A stretch of 64,000 nt of DNA. Source: a virus. Made by a program: the position numbers and the translations under genes. Under the pieces are notes generated by a model. The model made no database searches, had not been told where the DNA came from, and saw only the letters and a program-made list of their open reading frames with translations. Each line of letters opens with the position of its first letter. The first letter of the stretch is position 1. Location: positions 1 to 64,000 of IMG/VR virus record IMGVR_UViG_3300029827_000001, one strand, 5' to 3'. Of the stretch, positions 1-6,709 are shown one piece after another.

Positions 1-36
1 ACAACCAACACATTGACGATATACCACTTCTCCCAT
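1..36 (-). CDS. N-terminal fragment of a gene leaving the window, CxxC protein
   Basis: Only twelve codons are inside the window. A good ribosome site (AGGAGTGAGG) sits just upstream of the ATG at 36, and the first residues end in a CxxC pair (C-V-G-C), as in the many small zinc-ribbon proteins of this block. No function can be given from so little sequence. Confidence 0.5.
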   Translation of the reverse strand, partial: MGEVVYRQCVGC

Positions 37-42
37 ATTTCC

Positions 43-444
43 TCACTCCTTCAATAACCTGCTCAATAAGATACCATCAAACCCAAGAAAAGAACTCTCC
101 TCTCCTCTAGCATTATGGAGAACTGAAAAGAATAAAGCAGATCTCCGAAACATTAAAACCGACCTTAAAAATTCTTCAAAGCTGTCAAACATAAAAATAT
201 ACACACTATTCTCAAGAACAGTCTTACAGAACTTAAGAGCTTCATTAACAATATGGTCGTCAATTGAAGCATCTGGTTCATGTAGACTCATCATCGCATT
301 AATCTCAAGAAATATAGCCTCATGAACTAAAGTTGAAGATATTCCAAACTCTTGCGAAACAGAATTACAGAATAACTCTGCTTGCGGAAAAAACTCAAAA
401 AAATACTTGCTCATCGAGGCTCCTATCTTTGATATAGAGGCCAT
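43..444 (-). CDS. hypothetical protein, 133 aa
   Basis: Not recognised. A helical, soluble-looking protein with scattered Cys and aromatic residues, no signal peptide and no catalytic motif that I can see. The ATG at 444 follows an AAAGGAG site. It is the last complete gene of the minus-strand block that begins at 9235 and is packed four bases after the preceding zinc-ribbon gene, so it is probably co-translated with it. Loosely similar in length and helical character to the 111 aa protein at 1547-1882, but I could not establish homology by eye. Confidence 0.7.
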   Translation of the reverse strand: MASISKIGASMSKYFFEFFPQAELFCNSVSQEFGISSTLVHEAIFLEINAMMSLHEPDASIDDHIVNEALKFCKTVLENSVYIFMFDSFEEFLRSVLMFRRSALFFSVLHNARGEESSFLGFDGILLSRLLKE

Positions 445-447
445 AGT

Positions 448-873
448 TCATACTCCTTTCCTCATATTCCAAAGCTTCTCAGCACTTGTGGGACTCTTCG
501 CCCAACCACCCTGAGAAGCACAAGATATACATCTATAGTAATAAGCATATGCCTCAAAATCCTCATCCTTACAACCATCTCTGAGTTCTTTATCAAGCAT
601 AGCCTTACCCCCACAAAAAGGACAATTTTTTAAATCTCCCATAACGAGTTCTTTGCCTCCTATACACATTTGCTTTCTCACAAATCTTTTTTCACAGATC
701 TTACAGTTGGGTCCTTTCCTCTTTTCAGATACTAATTCAACAACAGTAGGATAACTTAAAACATACTTTTTACAGAGAGAACATGAAAGTCGGAGATCAT
801 CTGGTCTCCTAACGAATAGATGTCTAACTCTTGATGTAGTAGTATAAGCCCACCCAACTTTTACAGCTCTCAT
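448..873 (-). CDS. small zinc-ribbon protein, 141 aa
   Basis: Four CxxC knuckles are visible: C-S-L-C near residue 33, C-K-I-C near 58, C-P-F-C-G-G near 84 and C-I-S-C near 117, enough to bind two zinc ions as two treble-clef or ribbon domains. The C-P-F-C-G-G knuckle followed by a Trp-rich end (near A-E-K-L-W-N-M-R) resembles Lar-like restriction-alleviation proteins, whose usual form is a single such domain of about 60 aa, so Lar-like is a possible but unproven reading of the C-terminal half. I chose ATG 873 because a GGGGGAGGG site precedes it. A longer reading from a GTG at 927 would run through the 3' arm of the RNA stem at 899-974. Confidence 0.75.
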   Translation of the reverse strand: MRAVKVGWAYTTTSRVRHLFVRRPDDLRLSCSLCKKYVLSYPTVVELVSEKRKGPNCKICEKRFVRKQMCIGGKELVMGDLKNCPFCGGKAMLDKELRDGCKDEDFEAYAYYYRCISCASQGGWAKSPTSAEKLWNMRKGV

Positions 874-898
874 ACCAAACCCTCCCCCTATAAAAAAA

Positions 899-974
899 GC
901 AGCAACCGAGAGGTCAGACGGGGGCACTCCTCCTTTCTTGGAAAAAAGAGGCAGTCTACCGCCTCGGTTGCTGC
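899..974 (-). ncRNA. structured leader RNA or long-loop terminator (element A)
   Basis: On the minus strand a perfect 12 bp stem joins 963-974 with 899-910 and encloses 52 bases. The 3' arm is followed at once by seven U residues and then the ribosome site of the gene at 873. Inside, GAGGC and GCCTC can form a small hairpin whose loop (GGUAGAC) can pair, with one bulged G, to GUCUGACC near the 3' arm. The stem plus U run looks like an intrinsic terminator, but the large ordered insert and the position directly before a gene suggest attenuation or a regulated leader. Confidence 0.55.
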
Positions 975-1000
975 AGAAATTAACTATTGTATCTCTACTT

Positions 1001-1252
1001 TTAGCCTCCCCTTTTTCTCTTCAATCTCAATGATTCCATTCGCAGAAAAACTAAGCAATAACCCACGGCAATACCAAGATATCCATAAACAACAGTCATC
1101 ATAACAAAGTTACCAACGCCAAGATTAGATCGAATAATTCCAATTATAATTGGAGATAAAAGAAGAAGAATAATAAAAAATAAATCTCTCAAAGACCAAA
1201 TCAAAGTAGAGATAGCAGCAAATATAATTATATGGTATGTACCTGGGTGCAT
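1001..1252 (-). CDS. small integral membrane protein, 83 aa
   Basis: Three hydrophobic segments (about residues 5-19, 24-42 and 48-69) and a basic C-terminal tail (R-L-K-R-K-R) predict a three-helix inner-membrane protein with its C-terminus in the cytoplasm. Start ATG 1252 has a GGAGG site. No family recognised. Lies in a run of membrane and exported proteins, so it may act at the host envelope (lysis control or superinfection exclusion are possible, neither shown). Confidence 0.7.
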   Translation of the reverse strand: MHPGTYHIIIFAAISTLIWSLRDLFFIILLLLSPIIIGIIRSNLGVGNFVMMTVVYGYLGIAVGYCLVFLRMESLRLKRKRGG

Positions 1253-1267
1253 GTTTAATCTACCTCC

Positions 1268-1519
1268 TTACTTACGATACCAAGGCACATATTTTCCATT
1301 ACTAGAGTTGTCTACTCTAATAATAGACCAATATGGAAACATGACTGATGTAGGAAGTCGTGGATTTCGATCAGCTGGATTCACAACATATGAAAGAGAT
1401 ACTCCTTCCTCCCCATAATATGCTTTTTCTGCCGTAACCCTTCTGACCTCACTACCATCCCAATAAGTTATCACAACCGCTAATGATAACATCATCAAAA
1501 AAGCGACCAGTTTCCTCAA
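1268..1519 (-). CDS. exported or membrane-anchored protein, 83 aa
   Basis: One N-terminal hydrophobic helix (about residues 4-16) is followed by a short polar domain, the pattern of a signal anchor. I prefer the TTG at 1519 because the GTG at 1528 lies inside the GGAGGTG ribosome site itself. Same start pattern as the genes at 6248 and 32367. Function unknown. Confidence 0.6.
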   Translation of the reverse strand: MRKLVAFLMMLSLAVVITYWDGSEVRRVTAEKAYYGEEGVSLSYVVNPADRNPRLPTSVMFPYWSIIRVDNSSNGKYVPWYRK

Positions 1520-1546
1520 CTCGACCACCTCCTTTTCTCTTAATTT

Positions 1547-1882
1547 CTAATGATAACCAATTATCTCTGCCAGCGCCATATCAGACCCATCACTAATATC
1601 TTTTAACTTCTCAAGAAAGTCAGGCAAAGAATGTTCAAAATAAAACGAAGCAAAATCAAAACCTTTGACGTCAATAACTTTACTAGCAACAGAAGCAAGA
1701 AATTTTACCCCTTCTTCTCCACCCTCCTTATAAGCATTTGAACCTACCATCAACGAAAAAGCATAGTAGAATTTTCCGTACATATAAATAAAAAAAGGAA
1801 CTAAAGAAGGGTCAATTGAAAGTTCTTCAACTAAAGATGAAGCAAACTCAGCATACTCTTCTCTAATATTTGAAAAATCCAT
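1547..1882 (-). CDS. hypothetical protein, 111 aa
   Basis: A helical acidic protein rich in aromatic residues, not recognised. The ATG at 1882 is preceded by AAGGAGG. A longer reading upward from 2032 would overlap the well-supported zinc gene at 1893-2090 and is not used. No signal peptide. Confidence 0.7.
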   Translation of the reverse strand: MDFSNIREEYAEFASSLVEELSIDPSLVPFFIYMYGKFYYAFSLMVGSNAYKEGGEEGVKFLASVASKVIDVKGFDFASFYFEHSLPDFLEKLKDISDGSDMALAEIIGYH

Positions 1883-1892
1883 TTGATCCTCC

Positions 1893-2090
1893 TTATAAAT
1901 CTGATGGTTTTCCAATGCCCGGAAAGTTAAAATCTCCTCTCCTAACAGCTTCTTGGTCAGCTTCAAGAGCTTCTTTAAATTTTGGGTGCTTTCTCTCCTT
2001 TTCTTCACACTCCATACATATATTATCTTCATTGAAATATGACATAATACTCATTCCAGTATCAGTTCCACACCGATCACATTTTGTCAT
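1893..2090 (-). CDS. small zinc-finger phage protein, 65 aa
   Basis: Two CxxC knuckles (C-D-R-C near residue 4, C-M-E-C near 25) followed by E-R-K-H-P and a C-terminal N-F-P-G-I-G motif. I recognise this arrangement (CxxCG, S-x-F-N, CxxC, ERKHP, NFPGIG) as a small conserved protein seen in many phages and bacteria, function unknown. Start ATG 2090. Confidence 0.8.
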   Translation of the reverse strand: MTKCDRCGTDTGMSIMSYFNEDNICMECEEKERKHPKFKEALEADQEAVRRGDFNFPGIGKPSDL

Positions 2091-2095
2091 TTCTT

Positions 2096-2323
2096 TTAAC
2101 CCCTTTTATCAATAAAGACATCAATCGAAGCTAACTCCTTGATCATCTTAGTCAAGCGATCCTCATCTTGACCATAAAAAATTATGATCTCCAACCAGTC
2201 AAAACCCAACTCCTTTCCCTTAATAAAAATTGGATCTCCTTCTTTAAGTCTCCTAACATTTTCTTCAGTGATTCCTAAACCAATCAAAGTACTTCTATCT
2301 CCCATTGTAGTAAATTTAATCAA
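2096..2323 (-). CDS. hypothetical protein, 75 aa
   Basis: Small alpha/beta protein with a segment N-V-R-R-L-K-E-G-D-P-I-F-I-K-G suggestive of a short nucleic-acid or ligand-binding fold, but not assignable. The TTG at 2323 is well spaced from AGGAGG; ATG 2305 is in frame but has no good site. It overlaps the end of the preceding gene by eight bases. Confidence 0.6.
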   Translation of the reverse strand: MIKFTTMGDRSTLIGLGITEENVRRLKEGDPIFIKGKELGFDWLEIIIFYGQDEDRLTKMIKELASIDVFIDKRG

Positions 2324-2573
2324 TATTATCCTCCTCGCCCCAATTATAAGTATCATACATAAAGCAACAACCATCTCGATGCCACTTTTTCCAAGGTTCA
2401 GTATACTGAGTGCACCTTAAACTTCCTCTTATTTTCTTCATATATGGACACCTGCGAGGACCCTCTGCGGGACATCTAGGAGTAATCTCGCCAAAAGTTC
2501 TGGGAGCTTCCGTATACTTTATCTCACTAGAATCAAGATCAGGCTTTTTAAATTTTCTAGATTTCTTTGCCAA
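2316..2573 (-). CDS. Cys-rich small protein, 85 aa
   Basis: Basic N-terminus then five Cys (C-P-A-E, C-P-Y-M, C-T-Q-Y, C-C) between residues 33 and 70, consistent with a metal site. Starts with TTG at 2573 behind GGAGGAAGAA. Not recognised. Part of the metal-binding small-protein series of this block. Confidence 0.65.
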   Translation of the reverse strand: MAKKSRKFKKPDLDSSEIKYTEAPRTFGEITPRCPAEGPRRCPYMKKIRGSLRCTQYTEPWKKWHRDGCCFMYDTYNWGEEDNID

Positions 2574-2582
2574 TTCTTCCTC

Positions 2583-2684
2583 CTACCACTTCGCACCAAA
2601 GAGTGGTCCAAGTGCCCAAATAAAAAGAAAAAAGAGGGCAACCATGATCAATGTTTCAATTATATGTCTTTTAAGTGATTTCAT
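2583..2684 (-). CDS. 33 aa single-helix membrane peptide
   Basis: Start ATG 2684 has a strong site (GGAGGGCAAC) and the reading frame ends at 2583 just before the next gene's ribosome site. A basic N-terminus (K-S-L-K-R-H) is followed by one hydrophobic helix of about 18 residues. Likely a single-pass inner-membrane peptide. It fills the only gap between its neighbours, which supports it being real. Confidence 0.6.
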   Translation of the reverse strand: MKSLKRHIIETLIMVALFFLFIWALGPLFGAKW

Positions 2685-2698
2685 GTTGCCCTCCTTTT

Positions 2699-3307
2699 TT
2701 ACTGAATCTCTTTAACTTTCTCATCCTTCTTCCCATTAGAACCTGTGTCGCCAGGTGACTGAATACCTCCTATGTCTCCCCCACCAATACCAGGACTAGG
2801 ACTACTTATTCCAGGAGAATTAGGATCTACTGGAGGTTTATCTCCAACACCCCCTTTCTCTAGTATGTCCTTAAATTGAGGTGGATTCTGAGGACCAGGT
2901 GTCTCCGGTTTATCTGTAGCTTGAGCGAGTTGAAGTGAACTTTCTTGTTGCCATATTAACCGAATATGTCTTTCTTCAGAGACAGTCATAACTACGTTGT
3001 TGGTATTCGAATCAATTACTATGACCTTTTTTGGATAATAAGCCCACGAAAGGTCGCCAGCAAAATCTAGTCTCTTCTGATTTTCAAGTTTAAAGTAATC
3101 CTCACCGATGTAAATATATACTTCCTTACCCCTAAAAAGAGTATCCTTGATAAGATATTGATAAGGAGATAATCTCTGCTCAACAGTCATAGTATCTGAA
3201 TTTCTAAGAGCACATCCAGGTACTAACATGAGAAGAGTCAGAAAGGATAACGCCAAAATGAGAGACACCAAAATTACTATAATAGGTGATGGTTTTCTAT
3301 CTAACAT
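2699..3307 (-). CDS. putative lipoprotein with Pro/Gly-rich tail, 202 aa
   Basis: An N-terminal hydrophobic stretch ends in L-V-P-G-C-A (about residues 28-33), which fits a lipobox, so the mature protein would begin with a lipid-modified Cys near residue 32. The central part is a beta-rich domain of about 100 residues; the last 70 residues are low-complexity (P, G, S, D), like a flexible spacer. May be an envelope protein that reaches across the periplasm. No family recognised. Confidence 0.65.
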   Translation of the reverse strand: MLDRKPSPIIVILVSLILALSFLTLLMLVPGCALRNSDTMTVEQRLSPYQYLIKDTLFRGKEVYIYIGEDYFKLENQKRLDFAGDLSWAYYPKKVIVIDSNTNNVVMTVSEERHIRLIWQQESSLQLAQATDKPETPGPQNPPQFKDILEKGGVGDKPPVDPNSPGISSPSPGIGGGDIGGIQSPGDTGSNGKKDEKVKEIQ

Positions 3308-3318
3308 AACCTCCTCCT

Positions 3319-3594
3319 CTAAGATCTAAGAACGACCTCATACTTACAATGTCTTTGACCTTTTCTAATATATGTTTCTGCTAATAAAATCTTGACACCT
3401 AGCGGGACAACCTTCTTACTAAAAAATCTTGCTCTCCTCGACCACTCTTCTGACCATATCTTAATCTGGACAGAAACTAAATCAACCTGTTTCTCTGGAG
3501 GTTCATTATTGTCAACTACAGCAATGAAAACAGGATCTAAATCAGAGAATTTCTCAATAATCTTTTCAGGTAATTTTTTATAAAAACTAGTCAT
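3319..3594 (-). CDS. hypothetical protein, 91 aa
   Basis: A compact alpha/beta protein with a basic middle (W-S-R-R-A-R-F-F-S-K-K), no signal peptide and no known motif. Its ATG at 3594 overlaps the last codons of the upstream gene, which also carry its GGAGG site, so the two are translationally coupled. Confidence 0.65.
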   Translation of the reverse strand: MTSFYKKLPEKIIEKFSDLDPVFIAVVDNNEPPEKQVDLVSVQIKIWSEEWSRRARFFSKKVVPLGVKILLAETYIRKGQRHCKYEVVLRS

Positions 3595-4075
3595 GACCTC
3601 CTACCTCCGTAAATCTCGCACCAAAACTTAAACCCATATCTTCAATTTTAACTCTTACATAAGTAGGTCTGACATTCGTAAAATAAGTTACTAATCTCTC
3701 CTCTCCAGGTTTAATTAAGCATGGATAAATACCTTTCTGAGTTACTCGGTCGTTTTCAGTAATTGAAGCATGGATAATCCCAGTAAAAACTTTCTCATCT
3801 CGATTAAGAACGGAGAAATAAACTTTATACCAAGCTTCCCGAATCCTCTTCACTGTTGCAACTCCCATACTCAGATTCATTGGTCTTATAGATTCAGTAA
3901 CTGGTTTAGAAATCTCAATAATCGGGACTTCCCTTGGTTTAACTTTTACTGGATCTAAAAGATAACCAATAAAAGAAATAATAACAAAAACAAATACTAA
4001 AAAGACAAAGATTTGAAGACCAGATAAACTCTTGTCTGCCTCGTATGATGTATACCTCCTATAACGTGGTCTCAT
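3587..4075 (-). CDS. membrane-anchored protein with beta domain, 162 aa
   Basis: A basic N-terminus (R-P-R-Y-R-R-Y) leads into one transmembrane helix (about residues 24-42), then a beta-rich domain of 115 residues. The sign pattern predicts the C-terminal domain outside the cytoplasmic membrane. ATG 4075 follows AAAAAGG; upstream in-frame codons to 4144 run through the RNA stem 4101-4172 and lack a site. Function unknown. Confidence 0.65.
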   Translation of the reverse strand: MRPRYRRYTSYEADKSLSGLQIFVFLVFVFVIISFIGYLLDPVKVKPREVPIIEISKPVTESIRPMNLSMGVATVKRIREAWYKVYFSVLNRDEKVFTGIIHASITENDRVTQKGIYPCLIKPGEERLVTYFTNVRPTYVRVKIEDMGLSFGARFTEVGGHD

Positions 4076-4100
4076 CTTTATTTCCTTTTTAAAAAAAGAA

Positions 4101-4172
4101 TCCCGCAGATAGGCATAATGTCTGGAAGGGCGCACATCTCCCAAACATTGAAGGAGAGTCCCATCTGCGGGA
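4101..4172 (-). ncRNA. structured leader RNA or long-loop terminator (element B)
   Basis: On the minus strand a perfect 10 bp stem joins 4163-4172 with 4101-4110 (extendable by two pairs past a bulged U) around 52 bases. TTCTTTTTTT follows, then the ribosome site of the gene at 4075. Inside, UCUCCU pairs with GGGAGA; this helix needs one G-U pair that works only in minus-strand RNA. Its loop holds AAUGU, which can pair with ACAUU downstream. Same plan as element A. Confidence 0.55.
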
Positions 4173-4182
4173 AGCTGGTTAG

Positions 4183-4827
4183 TTACAGTGGATCCCCTTG
4201 AGGACTACCATCTGTCCATAAAATTGGACCGACAATCACATTTTCAGTAATTGTCACAATTGGAGCCTTCAAAAGGTAAACTCCTTGAGTATCAGGATCT
4301 TGAAATCTTAAGTTCCCTCCAGCTTTATATAAGTCTATATCAGAGTCAGTCATGCGTGCTGGAAAGAAATAGAGAACTTTCCCTTCTGGAGAATAGACTC
4401 TAATATCAAGTCTTTGATCAAATTTCACATCCCCAGGAGGCATTATCTGATCTGAAGTTACCCCATAGTCAGCTTCGTCAACAACTTCAAGTGCATAACG
4501 ATACTCAAGCGGTTTAGCAATAATAATTGGAGCATCAAGCATTCCCTTCAAGGCATACGTACCCCCATACCGGAGTTTATCTCCATTTAAGAATGCCTGC
4601 TCATCCTCATCCACAACCCATGCTTTAGTATCCGCATGAAAGAATATATGACCTCCCTCAGTCAAACCGTATAGGTCAAACATACGAATACTTCTTGGAT
4701 AGTAGTTTGTGGAAATAGCAACAGTATTTTCATCGGATGCATAAGCATTCCCGTCAGAATTACTTGAGCATCCAAAACAGAATGCTAGAAATGTTATCAA
4801 GCATCCTATAATTAACATCCTCTTCAT
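4183..4827 (-). CDS. putative lipoprotein, 214 aa
   Basis: A textbook lipoprotein signal: basic start (M-K-R-M), hydrophobic core and C-F-G-C-S-S near residues 17-22. The mature part is beta-rich, about 190 residues, with no motif I know. Strong GGAGGG site before ATG 4827. Would sit on the outer face of the cytoplasmic membrane, or in the outer membrane of a diderm host. Confidence 0.7.
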   Translation of the reverse strand: MKRMLIIGCLITFLAFCFGCSSNSDGNAYASDENTVAISTNYYPRSIRMFDLYGLTEGGHIFFHADTKAWVVDEDEQAFLNGDKLRYGGTYALKGMLDAPIIIAKPLEYRYALEVVDEADYGVTSDQIMPPGDVKFDQRLDIRVYSPEGKVLYFFPARMTDSDIDLYKAGGNLRFQDPDTQGVYLLKAPIVTITENVIVGPILWTDGSPQGDPL

Positions 4828-4926
4828 CGAAGTCCCTCCTTTTTTAAATTATATTGAGCGAGGATACACTTCAAGCCCGGTGCATTTCCCTAGTGCGCCA
4901 CCTCAGAACGAGGTGAAGACCTAACC
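4828..4926 (-). other. 99-base gap with a small hairpin
   Basis: No reading frame here has a start site. On the minus strand CACCTC and GAGGTG (around 4900-4917) can form a 6 bp hairpin, and CTTCA with TGAAG could enclose it. This is weaker than the stems at 899-974, 4101-4172 and 5805-5913, so I list the gap without claiming a defined RNA. Confidence 0.35.
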
Positions 4927-5343
4927 TTATGGTTTTATCGCTCCTGGCGGAGGTTGAATACCCCACCTCATAAAATGTACCAGAGAACGACAGTTATGGA
5001 CAGCTTTTGCATTTGAATTTCTAGAACCATAACAATTCACAGAATAATAATAACCTCCCCCTTTAGTCTCTTTTCTTATAATAAGATAACCAATATTGGA
5101 AGAATTCTCAGGAGGCATAAAAGTTTGAATGGTATCATTCTCAACTTTCTGAACGCTAGTAGAACTGTAATTCACCAACCAGTTAATTGCTCTTGTCCAA
5201 ACTCTCTCCTCATCATCCTTTGACGCATAAAACTGAAAAGGTTCATATTGAATAGTATTAAGATACTTTATCCTTTCCTCTTTCCTTGCTGACGCGCAAC
5301 CTGCTATAACGAATATAAGTAAGATTAACATAAGTTTACGCAT
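4927..5343 (-). CDS. putative lipoprotein, 138 aa
   Basis: Signal with lipobox V-I-A-G-C-A (Cys at residue 16) after M-R-K-L-M. The mature protein of about 120 residues has two further Cys near the C-terminus (N-C-Y, N-C-R) that could form a disulfide. Size and lipobox would also fit an outer-membrane spanin subunit, but there is no matching inner subunit beside it, so I do not name it. Confidence 0.65.
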   Translation of the reverse strand: MRKLMLILLIFVIAGCASARKEERIKYLNTIQYEPFQFYASKDDEERVWTRAINWLVNYSSTSVQKVENDTIQTFMPPENSSNIGYLIIRKETKGGGYYYSVNCYGSRNSNAKAVHNCRSLVHFMRWGIQPPPGAIKP

Positions 5344-5367
5344 AACATCCTCCTTTTAGTTTTTTAG

Positions 5368-5580
5368 TCACCTCCTCGTTAATATCTTTATTATTATCCA
5401 AAATACCACAATATTAAACCAAAACCAACCAGATAAGAAATATAGAAAAGATGTACCACCCTCAGCAAGATTAGTCCACGTCCATTTCTTTACAGGATGA
5501 TCATCTGGTAGAAGCGGTTTCATTATCCTCGCAATCAACCATGGAAATAAGACAAATATCTTCTTTAGCCATAGTTCCAT
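5368..5580 (-). CDS. small membrane protein, 70 aa
   Basis: Two hydrophobic segments (residues 5-18 and about 44-65) flanking a polar loop with H-P-V-K-K-W. Predicted two-helix membrane protein, aromatic-rich. The start ATG shares a base with the stop of the upstream zinc gene, so translation is coupled. Function unknown; holin-like topology is possible but not supported by any motif. Confidence 0.65.
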   Translation of the reverse strand: MELWLKKIFVLFPWLIARIMKPLLPDDHPVKKWTWTNLAEGGTSFLYFLSGWFWFNIVVFWIIIKILTRR

Positions 5581-5774
5581 TACTCTGTCTCCGTGTCTTC
5601 CTCACGTTTAACTTCTCCCACACCAGCTTGAAAAACTCTTCTGCAATCAAAGCAGATAAAAAATATTGGAGTCTTCATTGGAACTGGATCTTTCTCAATT
5701 AATAAGTCAACATATTCTCCACAATATCTGCATATTGACTTATCACTTTTCTGTATTATATAGATAGGTATCAA
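5580..5774 (-). CDS. zinc-ribbon protein with TTG start, 64 aa
   Basis: Two knuckles, C-R-Y-C-G near residue 15 and C-F-D-C near 38, form a classic rubredoxin-like or treble-clef zinc ribbon. The last 20 residues are acidic. The start is TTG at 5774, seven bases after AAGGAG. The ribosome site lies directly 3' of the pseudoknot arm of the RNA element at 5791-5913, so translation of this gene may respond to that RNA. Molecular function unknown. Confidence 0.7.
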   Translation of the reverse strand: MIPIYIIQKSDKSICRYCGEYVDLLIEKDPVPMKTPIFFICFDCRRVFQAGVGEVKREEDTETE

Positions 5775-5790
5775 AGGAAATCTCCTTCTT

Positions 5791-5913
5791 AAAAGTGGAG
5801 GACACTCGGGATCGTGGTTCCTAAAACCGTAACATACTCAGGGGATGACTAAGTATTCTGAAGAACAACCACTTTTCCTTTCTTCAGATTTTTTTAGGAT
5901 TTTCGATCCCGAG
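5791..5913 (-). ncRNA. pseudoknotted three-way-junction RNA (element C)
   Basis: In minus-strand order: 5904-5913 pairs perfectly with 5805-5814 (10 bp, extendable outward by a G-U and a C-G); after a 4x4 internal loop 5892-5899 pairs with 5819-5826 (8 bp). Inside are two adjacent hairpins: 5880-5888 with 5857-5865 (9 bp, 14-base loop) and 5849-5856 with 5834-5841 (8 bp including one U-G pair valid only in minus-strand RNA). The 14-base loop holds AAAAGUGG (5869-5876), exactly complementary to CCACUUUU at 5791-5798, just past the closing stem and next to the AAGAAGGAG ribosome site. No known RNA class recognised. Confidence 0.7.
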
Positions 5914-5921
5914 CGATTTGG

Positions 5922-6248
5922 TTAGAGCTTTCTATATTTGGGGGGCTTAAAAATATGCGTTGAGGAGGGTTCCATCGTACCAAGTGGACTCTGACCTTTC
6001 TCATACTTAATCCAAGTATCAGATCCACAAGGTCTCCAGTACTTGTACTCAGTAATAGACTGGGTTTGTGTTTTACCATCAACGATGGATGTACTATCTG
6101 TTGTCTGCATTTTAAACTCAATACAAGCACCGTCATCAACCTGAACTTGAAGCTGATTGCCTGACCCCTTAATTACAATATTCGCACTAGTATAACTAGA
6201 AAATAGAAAAATAGAAATAAGGGGAACTAAAAGTAACATCCTCTTCAA
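5922..6248 (-). CDS. secreted protein, 108 aa
   Basis: Signal peptide (about residues 1-19, ending in S-Y-T-S-A) followed by a small beta-rich domain with two Cys (D-G-A-C and R-P-C-G) that could form a disulfide. TTG 6248 lies a good distance from GGAGGTGA; the GTG at 6257 would be inside that site. Not recognised. Confidence 0.6.
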   Translation of the reverse strand: MKRMLLLVPLISIFLFSSYTSANIVIKGSGNQLQVQVDDGACIEFKMQTTDSTSIVDGKTQTQSITEYKYWRPCGSDTWIKYEKGQSPLGTMEPSSTHIFKPPKYRKL

Positions 6249-6253
6249 TTTAA

Positions 6254-6709
6254 TCACCTCCTTTCTTCTATGATTTCTGCTTCTTCGACCGGCTCCTTAA
6301 CCGGTTGTAGTATATTAACGTTACTGTGATACTCATACTCCTTTATCCAAATGTGACAATTTTTAAGTTCTTCTTCAAAACCAAACTCTTCCATTATTGA
6401 AGTTAATACTTCTTCTTTTGGTATCGCTCTAGTCCCAGAAATGCTAACAGAAAGGTGTTTAGACAAACCAATAGGATGTTCTTCAATTGAGTAAACTATT
6501 ACAAAATTGAACATACCAACTAGTCGAGACTTATCTTTCTCCAATAAATGGTAACCTCCCTTATCCAGCATGTCTTGTAACTTTTCACTAGTAATAATAT
6601 TTTTTTCAGCATATTTCTTGATATGCTTTATCTCATTTCTTGTATATTCATCAAATATAATCTTTCTTGGACTGGTTCTTCGCTTAAACCTCTTAAGAGC
6701 TTCTGTCAT
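6254..6709 (-). CDS. hypothetical protein, 151 aa
   Basis: N-terminal basic helical region (residues 5-40) then an alpha/beta domain and an acidic C-terminal tail rich in Glu. No signal peptide, no catalytic motif. Overlaps the end of the upstream membrane gene by 17 bases, so it is likely translated together with it. Confidence 0.65.
   Translation of the reverse strand: MTEALKRFKRRTSPRKIIFDEYTRNEIKHIKKYAEKNIITSEKLQDMLDKGGYHLLEKDKSRLVGMFNFVIVYSIEEHPIGLSKHLSVSISGTRAIPKEEVLTSIMEEFGFEEELKNCHIWIKEYEYHSNVNILQPVKEPVEEAEIIEERR

Noticed and set aside
4828-4926. Glutamine-type or other known riboswitch in the 4.8 kb gap
   Set aside because: Only a short hairpin and a weak outer helix are visible; the conserved bases of the glnA or downstream-peptide RNAs are not present.
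4927-5580. Spanin pair (lipoprotein plus membrane gene)
   Set aside because: The small membrane protein has two helices and no periplasmic coiled coil, and the genes are not nested.
5791-5876. Possible tRNA in the 5.8 kb gap because the ends pair (AAAAGTGG with CCACTTTT)
   Set aside because: No TpsiC loop, no anticodon arm of proper size and no CCA-like end on either strand. The pairing is better explained as the pseudoknot of the RNA element.
5857-5895. Plus-strand intrinsic terminator (9 bp stem then TTTTTTT)
   Set aside because: No plus-strand gene or promoter lies upstream, and the same stem belongs to the minus-strand fold, where a U-G pair elsewhere supports minus-strand RNA.
5894-6139. 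81-codon minus-strand frame overlapping the secreted protein at 5922
   Set aside because: Out-of-frame shadow. The other frame has signal peptide, ribosome site and cysteines.
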